Positions 45,990 through 55,966 of a DNA stretch of 64,000 nt are shown piece after piece. The position numbers and the translations under genes are program-made. A model generated the notes under the pieces. It searched no databases. It was not told the DNA's origin and saw only the letters and a program-made list of their open reading frames with translations. Origin of the DNA: Streptomyces sp. C10-9-1 (GTDB lineage Bacteria; Actinomycetota; Actinomycetes; Streptomycetales; Streptomycetaceae); contig NZ_JANHKP010000003.1 of NCBI RefSeq assembly GCF_024497955.1, positions 1 to 64,000 on the forward strand, given 5' to 3'. How positions within the stretch are numbered: position 1 is the stretch's first letter; the number at the start of each line of letters is the position of its first letter.

Positions 45990-46901
45990 ATGGCTTTCGA
46001 ACCGCCCCAGCGGCTGGTCAGGGCTCTCGGCGGCGACGGGGGGTGGCTCGGGCGGCTGCCGGGGATCGTCACGGAGGCGGTGGACCGGCGGAAGCTGGAC
46101 GTCGAGCGGATCGTCTCGCCCGGCGGGCGCAGCAGCGTGGTGCTGCTGGTCCGGCAACCGGACGGCACACCGGCCGCCCTGAAGCTCACTCCCCCGGCCG
46201 CCGCGCCGGACCGGGAGCGTGCCGCGCTCGCGGCCTGGGGCGGTGGCGGCGCGGCCCGGCTGCTCGACGGCGGCATCGGCGGGGAGACCGGTGGCGACGG
46301 GGGCGCCCCGGAGGCGGCGGCCGGCGGGGAGCTGCTGCTGGAGCGGCTGCACCCCGAGGTCTCCCTGCGCTCCCTGCCGGAGGCGAAGGCACTGCTGGAG
46401 GCCGCGGGCACCGTACGGCGGCTGTGGGTGGAGCCGCCGCCCGGCCACGGCTTCGAGACGGTGGCGGCGCGGACGGCACGGCAGTCAGAGGCTCTGCGGG
46501 CGGTCGGCGGCCCCCTGGCCGGGGCGGCCCTGGCCGCCCGCGAGGAGCTGCTGGCGGAGGAGCCGGAGGAGCTGCTGCTGCACGGCAACTTCCGCCAGGG
46601 CAAGGTCCTCGCCGGGGACCGTGCGCCGTGGCTGGCGGTCGGGCCGGAGCCCGTGGTCGGCGAACGCGCCTACGAACTGGCCCGGCTGGCGCGCGACCGG
46701 GTCGAGGACCTGATCGCCGCCGCAGCGGGTGCCGCGGCGGCACGCCGCCGGGTCAAGCGGCTGGCGGACTCCCTGGAGGTGGACCGCGACCGGCTGCGCG
46801 GATGGACGCTGTTCCGCGCCGTGGAGTCGGGCACCCGCGCCCTCGCGGACGGCCGCCGCACGGAGGCCGAGCACGCGCTGGAGTTCGCCGGCTGGCTGTA
46901 G
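45990..46901 (+). CDS. APH-family protein, probable pseudokinase
   Basis: 303-residue member of the aminoglycoside/hydroxyurea phosphotransferase family. The N-lobe lysine is present (AALKL, Lys65). The catalytic HGD...N loop reads HGNFRQGKVL (residues 198-207): Asp to Asn200 and Asn to Lys205. The Mg-binding aspartate of the usual AIDPKP segment is Gly218 in WLAVGPEP. Loss of all three catalytic-loop polar residues argues against phosphotransfer. The rest of the fold (VVGERAYELARLARDR) is preserved. It sits 23 bp after the ferritin-like gene. Resistance activity should not be assumed. Confidence 0.82.
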   Translation: MAFEPPQRLVRALGGDGGWLGRLPGIVTEAVDRRKLDVERIVSPGGRSSVVLLVRQPDGTPAALKLTPPAAAPDRERAALAAWGGGGAARLLDGGIGGETGGDGGAPEAAAGGELLLERLHPEVSLRSLPEAKALLEAAGTVRRLWVEPPPGHGFETVAARTARQSEALRAVGGPLAGAALAAREELLAEEPEELLLHGNFRQGKVLAGDRAPWLAVGPEPVVGERAYELARLARDRVEDLIAAAAGAAAARRRVKRLADSLEVDRDRLRGWTLFRAVESGTRALADGRRTEAEHALEFAGWL

Positions 46902-46945
46902 GACCGCCCGGCCGCGCGGCCCCCGCACGGCGGGGTGTCCGCCGG

Positions 46946-46995
46946 GACGCGGCGAGGGCCCCCGGCAGCCGTCTGCCGGGGGCCCTCGCCGCGTC
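46946..46995. terminator. Bidirectional terminator, 23-bp perfect stem
   Basis: Arms 46946-46968 and 46973-46995 are perfectly complementary (outer bases GACGCGGCGAGGGCC), loop CCGT. It lies between the convergent pseudokinase gene and proS, 7 bases from the proS stop. Confidence 0.85.
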
Positions 46996-47001
46996 GTACG
47001 G

Positions 47002-48696
47002 TCAGGCGCTCAGGCGCGCGACCGCCTCGGCGACGGGCAGTTCCTCGCGCTCGCCCGTGCGGCGGTCCTTGAGCTCCACCACGCCCTCGGCGGCACGGCG
47101 GCCGGCCACCAGGATCTTCGGCACGCCGATGAGCTCGGCGTCGGTGAACTTCACGCCCGGGGAGACACCGGCGCGGTCGTCGACCAGGACCCGCAGGCCC
47201 GCGGCACCCAGCTGCCCGGCGACGTCCAGCGCCAGCTCCGTCTGGGCCGCCTTGCCGGCGGCCACCACGTGCACGTCGGCCGGGGCGACCTCGGCGGGCC
47301 AGCACAGCCCCTGCCCGTCCGCCGTCTGCTCGGCGATGGCGGCCACCGCACGGGAGACGCCGACGCCGTAGGAGCCCATGGTGACGCGGACGGGCTTGCC
47401 GTTCTGCCCGAGGACGTCGAGCTGGAAGGCGTCGGTGTACTTGCGGCCGAGCTGGAAGATGTGGCCGATCTCGATGGCGCGGTCCAGCTTCAGGCCGGTA
47501 CCGCAGGAGGGGCAGGGGTCGTTCTCCTCGACCACCACGACGTCCAGGTACTCGTCGACCTCGAAGTCCCGGCCGGCCACCACGTTGCGGGCGTGCCTGC
47601 CCTCCTGGTTGGCACCGGTGATCCAGGCGGTGCCGGGGGCCACCCGGGGGTCGGCCAGGTAGCGCACCTTGTCCAGGCCCTGGGGGCCGACGTAGCCGCG
47701 CACCAGGTCGGGGCGGCCGACGAAGTCCTCCGCGGTGACGAGCTCCACGGAGGCGGGTGCCAGCCGGTCGCCCAGCTTGCCCAGGTCCACCTCGCGGTCG
47801 CCGGGCACGCCGACGGCGACGATCTCGCCGTCGACCTTGACGAGCAGGTTCTTCAGGGTCGCGGAGGCCGGGACGCCCAGGTGCTCGGCGAGGGTCTCGA
47901 TGGTGGGGGTGTCGGGGGTGTCCAGCTCCTCGACGGGGCCGTGCGCGGTGCCGTCCGCGGCGGACAGCGCGAAGGTGACCGCCTCGGTGTTGGCCGCGTA
48001 GTCGCAGGAGGGGCAGTAGACGAAGGTGTCCTCGCCGGCGGGCGCGGGGGCGAGGAACTCCTCCGAGGCGGAGCCGCCCATCGCGCCCGAGACCGCGGAG
48101 ACGATCTTGTGCCGGAGGCCGAGGCGCTCGAAGATCCGCACGTACGCCTCGCGGTGCAGTGCGTAGGACTCGGCCAGGCCCTCCTCGGTGGTGTCGAAGG
48201 AGTACGAGTCCTTCATGTGGAACTCGCGGCCGCGCAGGATGCCGGAGCGGGGGCGGGCCTCGTCGCGGTACTTGATCTGGATCTGGTAGAGGATCACCGG
48301 CAGGTCCTTGTAGGACGTGCACTGGTCCTTGACCAGCTGGGTGAAGATCTCCTCGTGGGTGGGGCCGAGCAGGTACTCGGCGCCCTTGCGGTCCTTCAGG
48401 CGGAAGAGCTCCGCGCCGTACTCGTCCCAGCGGCCCGTCGCCTCGTAGGGCTCCTTGGGCAGCAGGGCGGGCAGCAGCACCTCCTGGCCGCCGATGGCGT
48501 CCATCTCCTCGCGCACCACCCGCGCGACGTTCTCCAGGACCCGCTTGCCCAGGGGCAGCCAGGACCAGATGCCCGCGGCGTTGCGGCGGACGTACCCCGC
48601 GCGGACGAGGAGCTTGTGGCTGAGCGTCTCGGCGTCCGCCGGGTCGTCACGCAATGTCTTGACCATCAGACGGGACATGCGCTGGACCTGGGCCAT
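47002..48696 (-). CDS. proS: Prolyl-tRNA synthetase (bacterial type, with editing domain)
   Basis: 564-residue class II aminoacyl-tRNA synthetase. The N-terminal catalytic part carries motif 2 around [21 protein letters not shown]. An inserted editing (INS) domain spans about 225-390 and deacylates Ala-tRNAPro. Motif 3 and the anticodon-binding domain follow ([16 protein letters not shown], then the C-terminal 100 residues). ATG at 48694-48696 with AGGAG six bases upstream. A longer open frame beyond this overlaps the acetyltransferase genes and is not coding. Confidence 0.96.
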   Translation of the reverse strand: MAQVQRMSRLMVKTLRDDPADAETLSHKLLVRAGYVRRNAAGIWSWLPLGKRVLENVARVVREEMDAIGGQEVLLPALLPKEPYEATGRWDEYGAELFRLKDRKGAEYLLGPTHEEIFTQLVKDQCTSYKDLPVILYQIQIKYRDEARPRSGILRGREFHMKDSYSFDTTEEGLAESYALHREAYVRIFERLGLRHKIVSAVSGAMGGSASEEFLAPAPAGEDTFVYCPSCDYAANTEAVTFALSAADGTAHGPVEELDTPDTPTIETLAEHLGVPASATLKNLLVKVDGEIVAVGVPGDREVDLGKLGDRLAPASVELVTAEDFVGRPDLVRGYVGPQGLDKVRYLADPRVAPGTAWITGANQEGRHARNVVAGRDFEVDEYLDVVVVEENDPCPSCGTGLKLDRAIEIGHIFQLGRKYTDAFQLDVLGQNGKPVRVTMGSYGVGVSRAVAAIAEQTADGQGLCWPAEVAPADVHVVAAGKAAQTELALDVAGQLGAAGLRVLVDDRAGVSPGVKFTDAELIGVPKILVAGRRAAEGVVELKDRRTGEREELPVAEAVARLSA

Positions 48697-48761
48697 GGTG
48701 AACTCCTGCTCGGAACGTGTGATGGGCAGGAGGTTATCCGGGCGGGACCGGCTGGCGGAAA

Positions 48762-49310
48762 TCAGTTCCCGCGCAGCAGCGGCAGGGGGGCGCCCATGAC
48801 GGCGTACCGGCTCGGTGCGCTCGGGAAGGCCACCCGGCGGGCGAGATCCTGGTAGCCGAGGCTCCGGTAGAGGCGGCGCGCGCGGCTGTCGATGTCGACG
48901 GCCGACAGGATGGAGCGCGGCTCCGCGGCCGAGTCGGTGATCGCGGTGATCAGCTCCCTGCCGATGCCGCGCCCCTGGTAGGCGGGGTGGACGTGCAGTT
49001 CGGTGATGGCGAAGGAGTCGTCGAGCCAGCCGTCGCGGCCGTCGGCCCGCAGGTAGGGCTCGACCACGCCGGACCACCAGTGGGAGCGGTCGTTGGGCAT
49101 GCCGTAGACGAAGCCGACGAGCCGGTCGTCCGCCGTGGTGGCGCCGAGCGCGCGGGCTCCGGGGCCGGTCAGGTGCCGCAGCACGATGTACCGGCGGATG
49201 TCCACCTCCTCCGGTCCGAGCCCGAAGGCGAGCGCCTGTACCGCGAGGGCCTCGTCGACACGGTCCGCGAGGTCGAGCGGGCCGATGGCGACGTGGGGGT
49301 CTGCTGCCAT
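48762..49310 (-). CDS. GNAT family N-acetyltransferase
   Basis: 182-residue acyl-CoA-dependent N-acetyltransferase. The acetyl-CoA-binding loop is [14 protein letters not shown] (motif A), preceded by FAITELHV on beta-4. The C-terminal [15 protein letters not shown] is the usual GNAT motif B. Substrate unknown. It lies 65 bp upstream of proS on the same strand and 150 bp downstream of a second acetyltransferase gene, though the two proteins are not close relatives. Confidence 0.88.
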   Translation of the reverse strand: MAADPHVAIGPLDLADRVDEALAVQALAFGLGPEEVDIRRYIVLRHLTGPGARALGATTADDRLVGFVYGMPNDRSHWWSGVVEPYLRADGRDGWLDDSFAITELHVHPAYQGRGIGRELITAITDSAAEPRSILSAVDIDSRARRLYRSLGYQDLARRVAFPSAPSRYAVMGAPLPLLRGN

Positions 49311-49463
49311 GGCCGCACCCTACTGGCCGCCGGGACCGCCCGTGTACCGGAGCGGGCACGGGGAGCGCGGGCCCGCGGTGCGGAGGCCGGGCGGCAGGGG
49401 GGACCCGCGCCTCCCGCCGGGGCGGCCCGCCCGCGAGGGCGTCCGGGCAGCACGCCCGGGAAC

Positions 49464-50309
49464 TCAGAACAGCACGCTCATGAAGGTGCCGACCTCGCGG
49501 AATCCGACGCGTCGGTAGGAGGCCCGGGCGGGGGTGTTGTAGTCGTTGACGTAGAGGCTGACGACGGGCGAGACATCGGCCAGCGCATAGCGCAGGACGG
49601 CGGCCATCCCGGTCTCCGACAGACCGCGGCCCCGGTACTCGGGGGCCACCCACACGCCCTGGATCTGGCAGGCCCTGGCGGTCGCGGCGCCGATCTCCGC
49701 CTTGAAGACGACCTTGCCGTCCTCGATGCGGGCGAAGGAGCGCCCGGCGGCGACCAGCTCGGCGACGCGGGCCTGGTAGAGCAGTCCGCCGTCGCCGGCG
49801 AGCGGGGAGACGCCGACCTCCTCGGTGAACATGTCCACGCACGCGGGCATGATCAGGTCCATCTCGTCCTTGCGGATCCGGCGGACGCAGGGGTCGGGCT
49901 CGATGTCGTCCGGGACCTTCTCGGTCACCATCAGCGGCTGGTTGGGGCGGACGTCGCGGGCCGGTCCCCAGCTCGGTTCGAGCAGTTTCCACAGGGCGGC
50001 GGTGGGCTCGGCGGCCCCGACGATCGAGGAGCAGCGGCGGCCGGCCCGGCGGGCGCGGTCGGCGAAGGCGCGGACCGCGGCGGGGGTGGCGCAGATCGGC
50101 ACCAGGTTGGCGCCCGAGTAGCACAGCGAGCGCAGCCGGTTGTCCTCGTACCAGCCCCAGAGCTCGCCGCCGAGGCGCCAGGGGTCCAGGCCGGCGACCT
50201 GGACGCGGGCCGTGACGAAAGCATTCTCCACGGGCGCGCTCTCCAGGACGGCGAGCGCCGCGCCGAGTTCGCCCGGGTCGAGGACCCGCGTGGTGGTCTG
50301 GGTCAACAC
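49464..50309 (-). CDS. GNAT family N-acetyltransferase with N-terminal extension domain
   Basis: 281-residue protein. An N-terminal GNAT-like domain (about 1-125, [28 protein letters not shown]) precedes a canonical GNAT domain (about 140-281) with the CoA loop [15 protein letters not shown] and [18 protein letters not shown]. The start is taken as GTG at 50307-50309, because GAGG lies six bases upstream; in-frame ATG at 50324 is the alternative. It lies downstream of ispG beyond a terminator hairpin. Confidence 0.88.
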   Translation of the reverse strand: MLTQTTTRVLDPGELGAALAVLESAPVENAFVTARVQVAGLDPWRLGGELWGWYEDNRLRSLCYSGANLVPICATPAAVRAFADRARRAGRRCSSIVGAAEPTAALWKLLEPSWGPARDVRPNQPLMVTEKVPDDIEPDPCVRRIRKDEMDLIMPACVDMFTEEVGVSPLAGDGGLLYQARVAELVAAGRSFARIEDGKVVFKAEIGAATARACQIQGVWVAPEYRGRGLSETGMAAVLRYALADVSPVVSLYVNDYNTPARASYRRVGFREVGTFMSVLF

Positions 50310-50419
50310 AAGGGGCCTCACCATACGGTTTGCTGGTTCTGGCACTGTACCCGGAGCTTCGGCGGGGTGCCGATCGATCGGGGAAGGGAGCCCGGGCCGA
50401 GGGGTGCCCCGCAGGCGGC

Positions 50420-50451
50420 CGGCCCCGCAGCCGTCGGGCTGCGGGGCCGGT
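50420..50451 (-). terminator. ispG terminator
   Basis: Perfect 14-bp stem CCGGCCCCGCAGCC (50420-50433) and GGCTGCGGGGCCGG (50438-50451), loop GTCG, about 50 bases past the ispG stop. Confidence 0.75.
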
Positions 50452-50499
50452 GGCACCGGGTCGTGCGGGGCCCGCCGGGGCGCCGCGTGGGCCGTGTCC

Positions 50500-51657
50500 T
50501 CAGCCGGCCACGGAGATCTGCGGTTCGCCGGAGGCGACGCCGTCCTTCTCCATCTGCTCGGCGATCTTCATGGCCTCGTCGATCAGGGTCTCCACGATCT
50601 TGGACTCGGGCACGGTCTTGATGACCTCTCCCTTGACGAAGATCTGCCCCTTGCCGTTGCCGGAGGCGACGCCGAGGTCCGCTTCGCGGGCCTCGCCGGG
50701 GCCGTTGACGACACAGCCCATGACGGCGACGCGCAGCGGCACCTCCATGCCCTCCAGGCCCGCGGTGACCTCGTCGGCGAGCTTGTAGACGTCGACCTGG
50801 GCGCGGCCGCAGGAGGGGCAGGAGACGATCTCCAGGCGGCGCTGGCGCAGGTTGAGCGACTCCAGGATCTGGATGCCGACCTTGACCTCCTCCGCGGGCG
50901 GGGCGGAGAGGGAGACGCGGATGGTGTCGCCGATGCCCTCGGACAGCAGGGCGCCGAAGGCGACGGCGGACTTGATGGTGCCCTGGAAGGCCGGCCCGGC
51001 CTCGGTGACGCCGAGGTGCAGCGGGTAGTCGCAGCGGGCGGCCAGCTGCCGGTAGGCGTTGACCATCACCACGGGGTCGTTGTGCTTGACGGAGATCTTG
51101 ATGTCGTGGAAGCCGTGCTCCTCGAAGAGCGACGCCTCCCACAGCGCGGACTCGACCAGGGCCTCGGGGGTGGCCTTGCCGTACTTCTCCAGCAGGCGGC
51201 GGTCGAGGGAGCCCGCGTTGACGCCGATCCGGATGGGGGTGCCGGCCTCCCCGGCCGCCTTGGCGATCTCCCTGACCTTGTCGTCGAACTGCTTGATGTT
51301 GCCCGGGTTGACGCGGACCGCGGCGCAGCCGGCGTCGATCGCGGCGAAGACGTACTTCGGCTGGAAGTGGATGTCGGCGATCACCGGGATCTGCGACTTC
51401 CGGGCGATGGTCGCCAGCGCGTCGGCGTCGTCCTGGGTGGGGCACGCGACACGGACGATCTGGCAGCCCGAGGCCGTGAGCTCGGCGATCTGCTGGAGGG
51501 TGGCGCCGACGTCGGAGGTGCGGGTGGTGGTCATGGACTGCACCGAGACCGGTGCGTCACCGCCGACCGCGACGGAGCCGACCTGGATCTTCCGGCTGAC
51601 CCTCCGGTCGGCGAGCTTCGTCGGAACGGACGGAATTCCGAGAGAAATTGCAGTCAT
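50500..51657 (-). CDS. ispG: (E)-4-hydroxy-3-methylbut-2-enyl-diphosphate synthase
   Basis: 385-residue [4Fe-4S] enzyme of the MEP isoprenoid pathway, converting MEcPP to HMBPP. The N-terminal TIM-barrel (about 1-265) is followed by the iron-sulfur domain. Cluster cysteines lie in SCPSCGRAQ and [10 protein letters not shown]. Full length for the short bacterial form. Start ATG at 51655-51657 (MTAISLGIP); no clear Shine-Dalgarno is visible. It lies downstream of rseP and dxr, forming an isoprenoid group. Confidence 0.95.
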   Translation of the reverse strand: MTAISLGIPSVPTKLADRRVSRKIQVGSVAVGGDAPVSVQSMTTTRTSDVGATLQQIAELTASGCQIVRVACPTQDDADALATIARKSQIPVIADIHFQPKYVFAAIDAGCAAVRVNPGNIKQFDDKVREIAKAAGEAGTPIRIGVNAGSLDRRLLEKYGKATPEALVESALWEASLFEEHGFHDIKISVKHNDPVVMVNAYRQLAARCDYPLHLGVTEAGPAFQGTIKSAVAFGALLSEGIGDTIRVSLSAPPAEEVKVGIQILESLNLRQRRLEIVSCPSCGRAQVDVYKLADEVTAGLEGMEVPLRVAVMGCVVNGPGEAREADLGVASGNGKGQIFVKGEVIKTVPESKIVETLIDEAMKIAEQMEKDGVASGEPQISVAG

Positions 51658-51819
51658 CTGCTGTGCAACCCCAAGATGTGGATCGAGGTCCCGGCGTCGG
51701 CGGGCTCCAGACCCCGAGGTTACGGCACGGGCGTTCGGCCCGGCACATCGCACGCGGCGAGTCCACCCGATGGAGACGGCGGGCGCGGTGCGCGCCCGCC
51801 GCCCCCGGGCGGGTGGGGA

Positions 51820-53118
51820 TCAGCTGATCTTCACCGGGTTGACGATGTCGGCGACCAGGACGAGCAGCGTGAAGCAGATGAAGATCCCGGCCACCACGTA
51901 GGCCACGGGCATCAGCTTGGCCACGTCGAAGGGCCCCGGGTCGGGGCGCCGGAACAGCCTGGCGAAGCCCCGCCGCAGCGACTCCCACAGCGCCCCCGCG
52001 ATATGGCCGCCGTCCAGCGGCAGCAGAGGGAGCATGTTGAACAGGAACAGCGACAGGTTGAACCCGGCGAGCAGCATCATGAACGTGGCGACGATGTTCT
52101 GCGTCGGCATGTCGAGGTTCAGCACCTCGCCGCTGAGGCGGGCCGCCCCGACCACGCCGACCGGGGAGTCGTCCTTGCGCTCGCCGTCGCCGAAGGCCGC
52201 GTCCCACAGGTCGGGGATCTTGGTCGGCAGGGCGATGATCGCCTCGGCGCCGTTCTCGATCATGTCGCCCATGCGGTCCACGGAGTCGCCGAAGGACAGC
52301 GGCACGATCTCCGTGCGGGCGGCGAAGCCGAGGTAGCCCGCCGACTCGAAGCCCTCGACCACCTCTCCGTCGGCGTCCTTCTTGACGACCGTGTTCTCGA
52401 TGAGCGTGGCCTGCAGCGTGCGCTCGGATCCGTCCCGCTCGACGGTGAGGGTGGCGGGGCCGATCGTCGCGCGGATGCGCTCGGAGAGGGTGGGCCAGTC
52501 CTCGATGGGCGTGCCGTTGAAGGCGACGATCCGGTCGCCCGCCTCCAGCCCGGCGAGCAGCGCCGGGGACTCGGGGTCGCCGGGCGCGCAGGTGTCGCGG
52601 TCCTCGCTCTGCTCGATGACGCACTTCTGCACCCCCGCGACCTCGGTGGTCTGGGTGGGGGTGCCGAAGGTCATCAGCACGCTCAGGAAGATCGCCACCG
52701 CGAGGACGAGGTTCATGAAGGGGCCGGCGAACATCACGACGACGCGCTTCCACGGCTTGCGCGTGTAGAACAGGCGCGTCTCGTCCCCGGGCTGGAGCTC
52801 CTCGTACGCCGCCGAGCGGGCGTCCTCGATCATGCCTCGCCACGGCGAGGTGGAGCGCGCCTCGATCCTGCCGTCCTCACCGGGCGGGAACATGCCGATC
52901 ATGCGGATGTAGCCGCCCATGGGGATGGCCTTGATGCCGTACTCGGTCTCCCCCTTCTGGCGGGAGAACAGCGTCGGGCCGAAGCCGACCATGTACTGCG
53001 GCACCCGGATGCCGAACATCTTCGCCGTCGACAGATGGCCCAGCTCGTGCCAGGCGATGGAGATCAGCAGCCCCACGCCGAACAGCACTATGCCGAGGAC
53101 CGTCAACAGAATCGTCAT
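51820..53118 (-). CDS. rseP: Site-2 intramembrane zinc protease RseP/RIP
   Basis: 432-residue membrane metalloprotease. The first helix carries the zinc motif HELGH (about residues 24-28). One PDZ domain (about 165-270) with [19 protein letters not shown] lies between helices. The C-terminal helix has the third zinc ligand motif [12 protein letters not shown]. It probably cleaves anti-sigma factors within the membrane. ATG at 53116-53118 overlaps the dxr stop (ATGA). Confidence 0.95.
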   Translation of the reverse strand: MTILLTVLGIVLFGVGLLISIAWHELGHLSTAKMFGIRVPQYMVGFGPTLFSRQKGETEYGIKAIPMGGYIRMIGMFPPGEDGRIEARSTSPWRGMIEDARSAAYEELQPGDETRLFYTRKPWKRVVVMFAGPFMNLVLAVAIFLSVLMTFGTPTQTTEVAGVQKCVIEQSEDRDTCAPGDPESPALLAGLEAGDRIVAFNGTPIEDWPTLSERIRATIGPATLTVERDGSERTLQATLIENTVVKKDADGEVVEGFESAGYLGFAARTEIVPLSFGDSVDRMGDMIENGAEAIIALPTKIPDLWDAAFGDGERKDDSPVGVVGAARLSGEVLNLDMPTQNIVATFMMLLAGFNLSLFLFNMLPLLPLDGGHIAGALWESLRRGFARLFRRPDPGPFDVAKLMPVAYVVAGIFICFTLLVLVADIVNPVKIS

Positions 53119-54386
53119 GCGCGAGCCTCCGCAGGCCGTTCACCGCCGCTGTGGGCGTACTTCGCTGCCGTCTCACGGGCCCGGACCCGGGCCCAGGCGT
53201 CCGCCTGGAGGACGTCCGCCACCGTGAGGGAGGTTCCGGGCGCGGGGGTGCCGTGCTCGGAGACCACCTCCGTGACCGTATCCATGATGGCGTTGAACGG
53301 CAGCCGTCCGGCGAGGAACGCCTCGACGCACTCCTCGTTCGCCGCATTGAACACCGCCGGAGCCGTGCCGCCCAGCCCGCCCACGTGCCGGGCGAGTCCC
53401 ACCGAGGGGAAGGCGTCCTCGTCCAGGGGGAAGAACTCCCAGGTGGAGGCCGTGGACCAGTCGAAGGCGGGCGCCGCGTCCGGCACCCGCTCCGGCCAGC
53501 CGAGCCCGATGGCGATCGGCCCGCGCATGTCGGGCGGGGTGGCCTGGGCGACGGTGGAGCCGTCGGTGAACTCCACCATCGAGTGGACGTAGGACTGGGG
53601 GTGGACGACGACCTCGATCCGCTCGAAGGGGATGTCGTACAGCAGGTGCGCCTCGATGACCTCCAGCCCCTTGTTGACCAGGGTGGCGCTGTTGACGGTG
53701 ATCACCGGACCCATGGCCCAGGTGGGGTGGGCCAGCGCGTCCTCGCGGGTGACGCCCTCCAGCTCGGCCCGCGTGCGACCGCGGAACGGGCCGCCGGAGG
53801 CCGTCACGACCAGCTTGCGGACGTCGGCGCGGGTGCCGGCGGCGAGTGCCTGGAAGAGCGCGGCGTGCTCCGAGTCCACCGGGATGATCTGCCCCGGCTT
53901 GGCGAGGGCCTTCACCAGCGGGCCGCCGACGATGAGCGACTCCTTGTTGGCGAGCGCGAGGGTGCGGCCGGCCTCCAGGGCGGCGAGGGTGGGTGCGAGG
54001 CCGATGGAGCCGGTGATGCCGTTGAGCACGGTGTGGCAGGGGGACGCGGCGAGGTCGGCCGCCGCGTCCGGGCCGGCCAGCACCTCGGGCAGCGGCTCGG
54101 TGCCGAACTGCGCGGCCAGCGCCTCGCGCAGGGCGGGCACGGCGTCCTCGCGGGCCACCGCGACGGTCCGGGCGCCGAGTCTGCGGGCCTGTTCGGCGAG
54201 CAGGTCCACCCGTCCGCCGGCGGCGGACAGCGCGGTCACACGGAAGCGGTCGGGGTTGCGCAGGACGAGGTCGATCGCCTGCGTGCCGATGGACCCGGTC
54301 GAGCCGAGGACGACGATGTCGCGCCGTCCGTGGGAGGCGTCGAACCTCAGATGCGGGTCGGCGAGGGGTGCTGGGCTGTCGCTCAT
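53115..54386 (-). CDS. dxr: 1-deoxy-D-xylulose-5-phosphate reductoisomerase
   Basis: 423-residue NADPH-dependent enzyme, second step of the MEP pathway and target of fosmidomycin. The NADPH motif GSTGSIG is near residue 29, the metal-binding PVDSEH near 175, and [11 protein letters not shown] and [12 protein letters not shown] are conserved. ATG at 54384-54386 is preceded only by a G-run, so it may be translated leaderless (CACAAT lies 6 bases upstream). The stop overlaps rseP, giving a dxr-rseP unit. Confidence 0.95.
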   Translation of the reverse strand: MSDSPAPLADPHLRFDASHGRRDIVVLGSTGSIGTQAIDLVLRNPDRFRVTALSAAGGRVDLLAEQARRLGARTVAVAREDAVPALREALAAQFGTEPLPEVLAGPDAAADLAASPCHTVLNGITGSIGLAPTLAALEAGRTLALANKESLIVGGPLVKALAKPGQIIPVDSEHAALFQALAAGTRADVRKLVVTASGGPFRGRTRAELEGVTREDALAHPTWAMGPVITVNSATLVNKGLEVIEAHLLYDIPFERIEVVVHPQSYVHSMVEFTDGSTVAQATPPDMRGPIAIGLGWPERVPDAAPAFDWSTASTWEFFPLDEDAFPSVGLARHVGGLGGTAPAVFNAANEECVEAFLAGRLPFNAIMDTVTEVVSEHGTPAPGTSLTVADVLQADAWARVRARETAAKYAHSGGERPAEARA

Positions 54387-54450
54387 CCCCCCATTGTGGC
54401 CGGTGATCCCCCGGCTCCGGGCGGCGCGCCCCCCGCACGGGCGCGCGCCG

Positions 54451-54483
54451 CTCCCTCCCGGGGCGCCGGGGCCCGGGAGGGAG
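54451..54483 (-). terminator. Terminator between the EPSP synthase gene and dxr
   Basis: 12-bp perfect stem CTCCCTCCCGGG (54451-54462) and CCCGGGAGGGAG (54472-54483), downstream of the stop at 54526. Confidence 0.6.
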
Positions 54484-54525
54484 GGGCCTCCAGGGGGGCG
54501 CGGGCGGGGCCCGGCCGGGAGGCGG

Positions 54526-55812
54526 TCAGCGGGCGCCGGCGGTCCCGGGGAGGACGCCCGGCGCGGGGTGCCCGGTCTCCCAGGCGGCACGCAGTGCGGC
54601 GAACTCCTGGTGGAAGCCGGGGAAGGTCTTCCGGACGCAGCCGGGGTCGTCGAAGGTGATCCCGGGGGTGCGCAGGCCCGTGACGGCGAAGGACATGGCG
54701 ATGCGGTGGTCCGAGCGCGTGGCGATCTCGGCCGCGCGGGGGGTGCCGGGCCGGATGTCGATGTGGGCCGGGCCGGTGGTCGCCGCGACACCCAGCCGGG
54801 CGAGGTTCTCGGCGCAGGCGTCGAGCCGGTCGCACTCCTTGACCCGGGTGTTGGCCACGTCCTCGATGCGCACCGGGCCGTCGGCGTAGGGGGCGATGCC
54901 TGCGAGGGTGGGCATGGTGTCCGAGATGTCCCGCATGGCGACGGTCAGGCCGTGCAGCCGGCCGGTTCCGCGGACGGTGGTGGCGTCCGCGGCGACCCGC
55001 ACGTCGGCGCCCATCCGGCCCAGCACCTCGACGAAGCGCAGGTCGCCCTGGAGGGCGCCGGTGCCGAGCCCCGGGACGGTGACCTCCCGCCCCGGGGTCA
55101 GGGCGGCCGCCGCGAAGAAGTAGCTCGCCGTCGAGGCGTCGGGTTCGACGGCGTAGTCCGTGGCGCGGTAGCCGCCGGGCGGCACGGCGAAGACGTTCCC
55201 CTCGCGCTGCACCTCGACGCCGAAGCTCCTCATCATCGCCAGGGTGATCTCCACGTACGGGGCGGAGACCAGGTCGGTGACGGTGATCCGCAGTCCCCTG
55301 CGGGTGAGCGGCCCGAGCATCAGCAGGGCCGTCAGGTACTGGGAGGACTCACCCGCGTCCAGGGTGAGGGCGCCGCCCTCCACACCCCGGGCGGCGACGG
55401 TGAGGGGGTGGTGCCCCTCGGCCCCCGGGTGCCGCAGGTCGGCGCCGAGGGCACGCAGCGCCCGGGTGAGCGGGCCCAGCGGGCGGCGGCGCATCTGCGC
55501 GGAGGCGTCGAAGCGGTAGGTGCCGCGGGACCCGGCCGCGGCGAGGGTCGGCAGGAACCGGGCGGTGGTGGCGCCGTCGCGGCAGTGGACGTCGGCCTCG
55601 GGGGCCGCGGGGCCCTCGGGGCGGCCCTCGACGCGCCAGACGGCGGGCTCGCGCTCGACCCGGTAGCCGAGGGCGAGCAGCCCCTCGGCGAAGCCCTCGG
55701 TGTCGTCGGAGGCGAGGGGGCGGCGGAGCGTGGTCGTGCCGTCGGCGGCCGCGGCGAGGAAGAGCGCGCGGGCGGTGACGGACTTGGAGCCGGGGATCTC
55801 TATGACGGTCAC
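54526..55812 (-). CDS. aroA: 3-phosphoshikimate 1-carboxyvinyltransferase (EPSP synthase), divergent
   Basis: 428-residue EPSP synthase fold: [11 protein letters not shown] (7-17), [19 protein letters not shown], and [10 protein letters not shown]. It transfers enolpyruvate from PEP to shikimate-3-phosphate. The PEP/glyphosate loop, NAGTAMRP in E. coli, is DGATTARF here (79-86). The Gly96-equivalent is Ala81 and the Pro101-equivalent is Phe86; Arg85 is kept. Alanine at that glycine lowers glyphosate binding in other EPSP synthases. It differs from the aroA I remember as the housekeeping Streptomyces copy, so it may be a paralogue. GTG at 55810-55812. Confidence 0.88.
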   Translation of the reverse strand: MTVIEIPGSKSVTARALFLAAAADGTTTLRRPLASDDTEGFAEGLLALGYRVEREPAVWRVEGRPEGPAAPEADVHCRDGATTARFLPTLAAAGSRGTYRFDASAQMRRRPLGPLTRALRALGADLRHPGAEGHHPLTVAARGVEGGALTLDAGESSQYLTALLMLGPLTRRGLRITVTDLVSAPYVEITLAMMRSFGVEVQREGNVFAVPPGGYRATDYAVEPDASTASYFFAAAALTPGREVTVPGLGTGALQGDLRFVEVLGRMGADVRVAADATTVRGTGRLHGLTVAMRDISDTMPTLAGIAPYADGPVRIEDVANTRVKECDRLDACAENLARLGVAATTGPAHIDIRPGTPRAAEIATRSDHRIAMSFAVTGLRTPGITFDDPGCVRKTFPGFHQEFAALRAAWETGHPAPGVLPGTAGAR

Positions 55813-55908
55813 GTGCGCCCATCCTGCCGCGTGGGACGGGCCCGGGCGGGGGGTGTCCAGGGTGTGGACGCACCCCGGGACACGGAGGCGCCCCGCGCGC
55901 CGGGGCCA

Positions 55909-55945
55909 CCGGGGGAGGGCGGGACGGCGCCCCGCCCTCCCCCGG
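55909..55945 (-). terminator. Terminator after the acyl-CoA dehydrogenase gene
   Basis: Perfect 15-bp stem CCGGGGGAGGGCGGG (55909-55923) and CCCGCCCTCCCCCGG (55931-55945), about 22 bases past the stop at 55967. Confidence 0.75.
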
Positions 55946-55966
55946 GTCCGGGCCTTCCCGCCGGCC

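Noticed and set aside
45990..46901. Aminoglycoside or hydroxyurea resistance gene
   Set aside because: Key catalytic residues are replaced (HGN, Lys for Asn, Gly for Asp), so resistance activity is unsupported.
50140..53592. 1150-codon open frame antisense to ispG and rseP
   Set aside because: It spans several real genes and their gaps on the opposite strand, with no recognisable domain.
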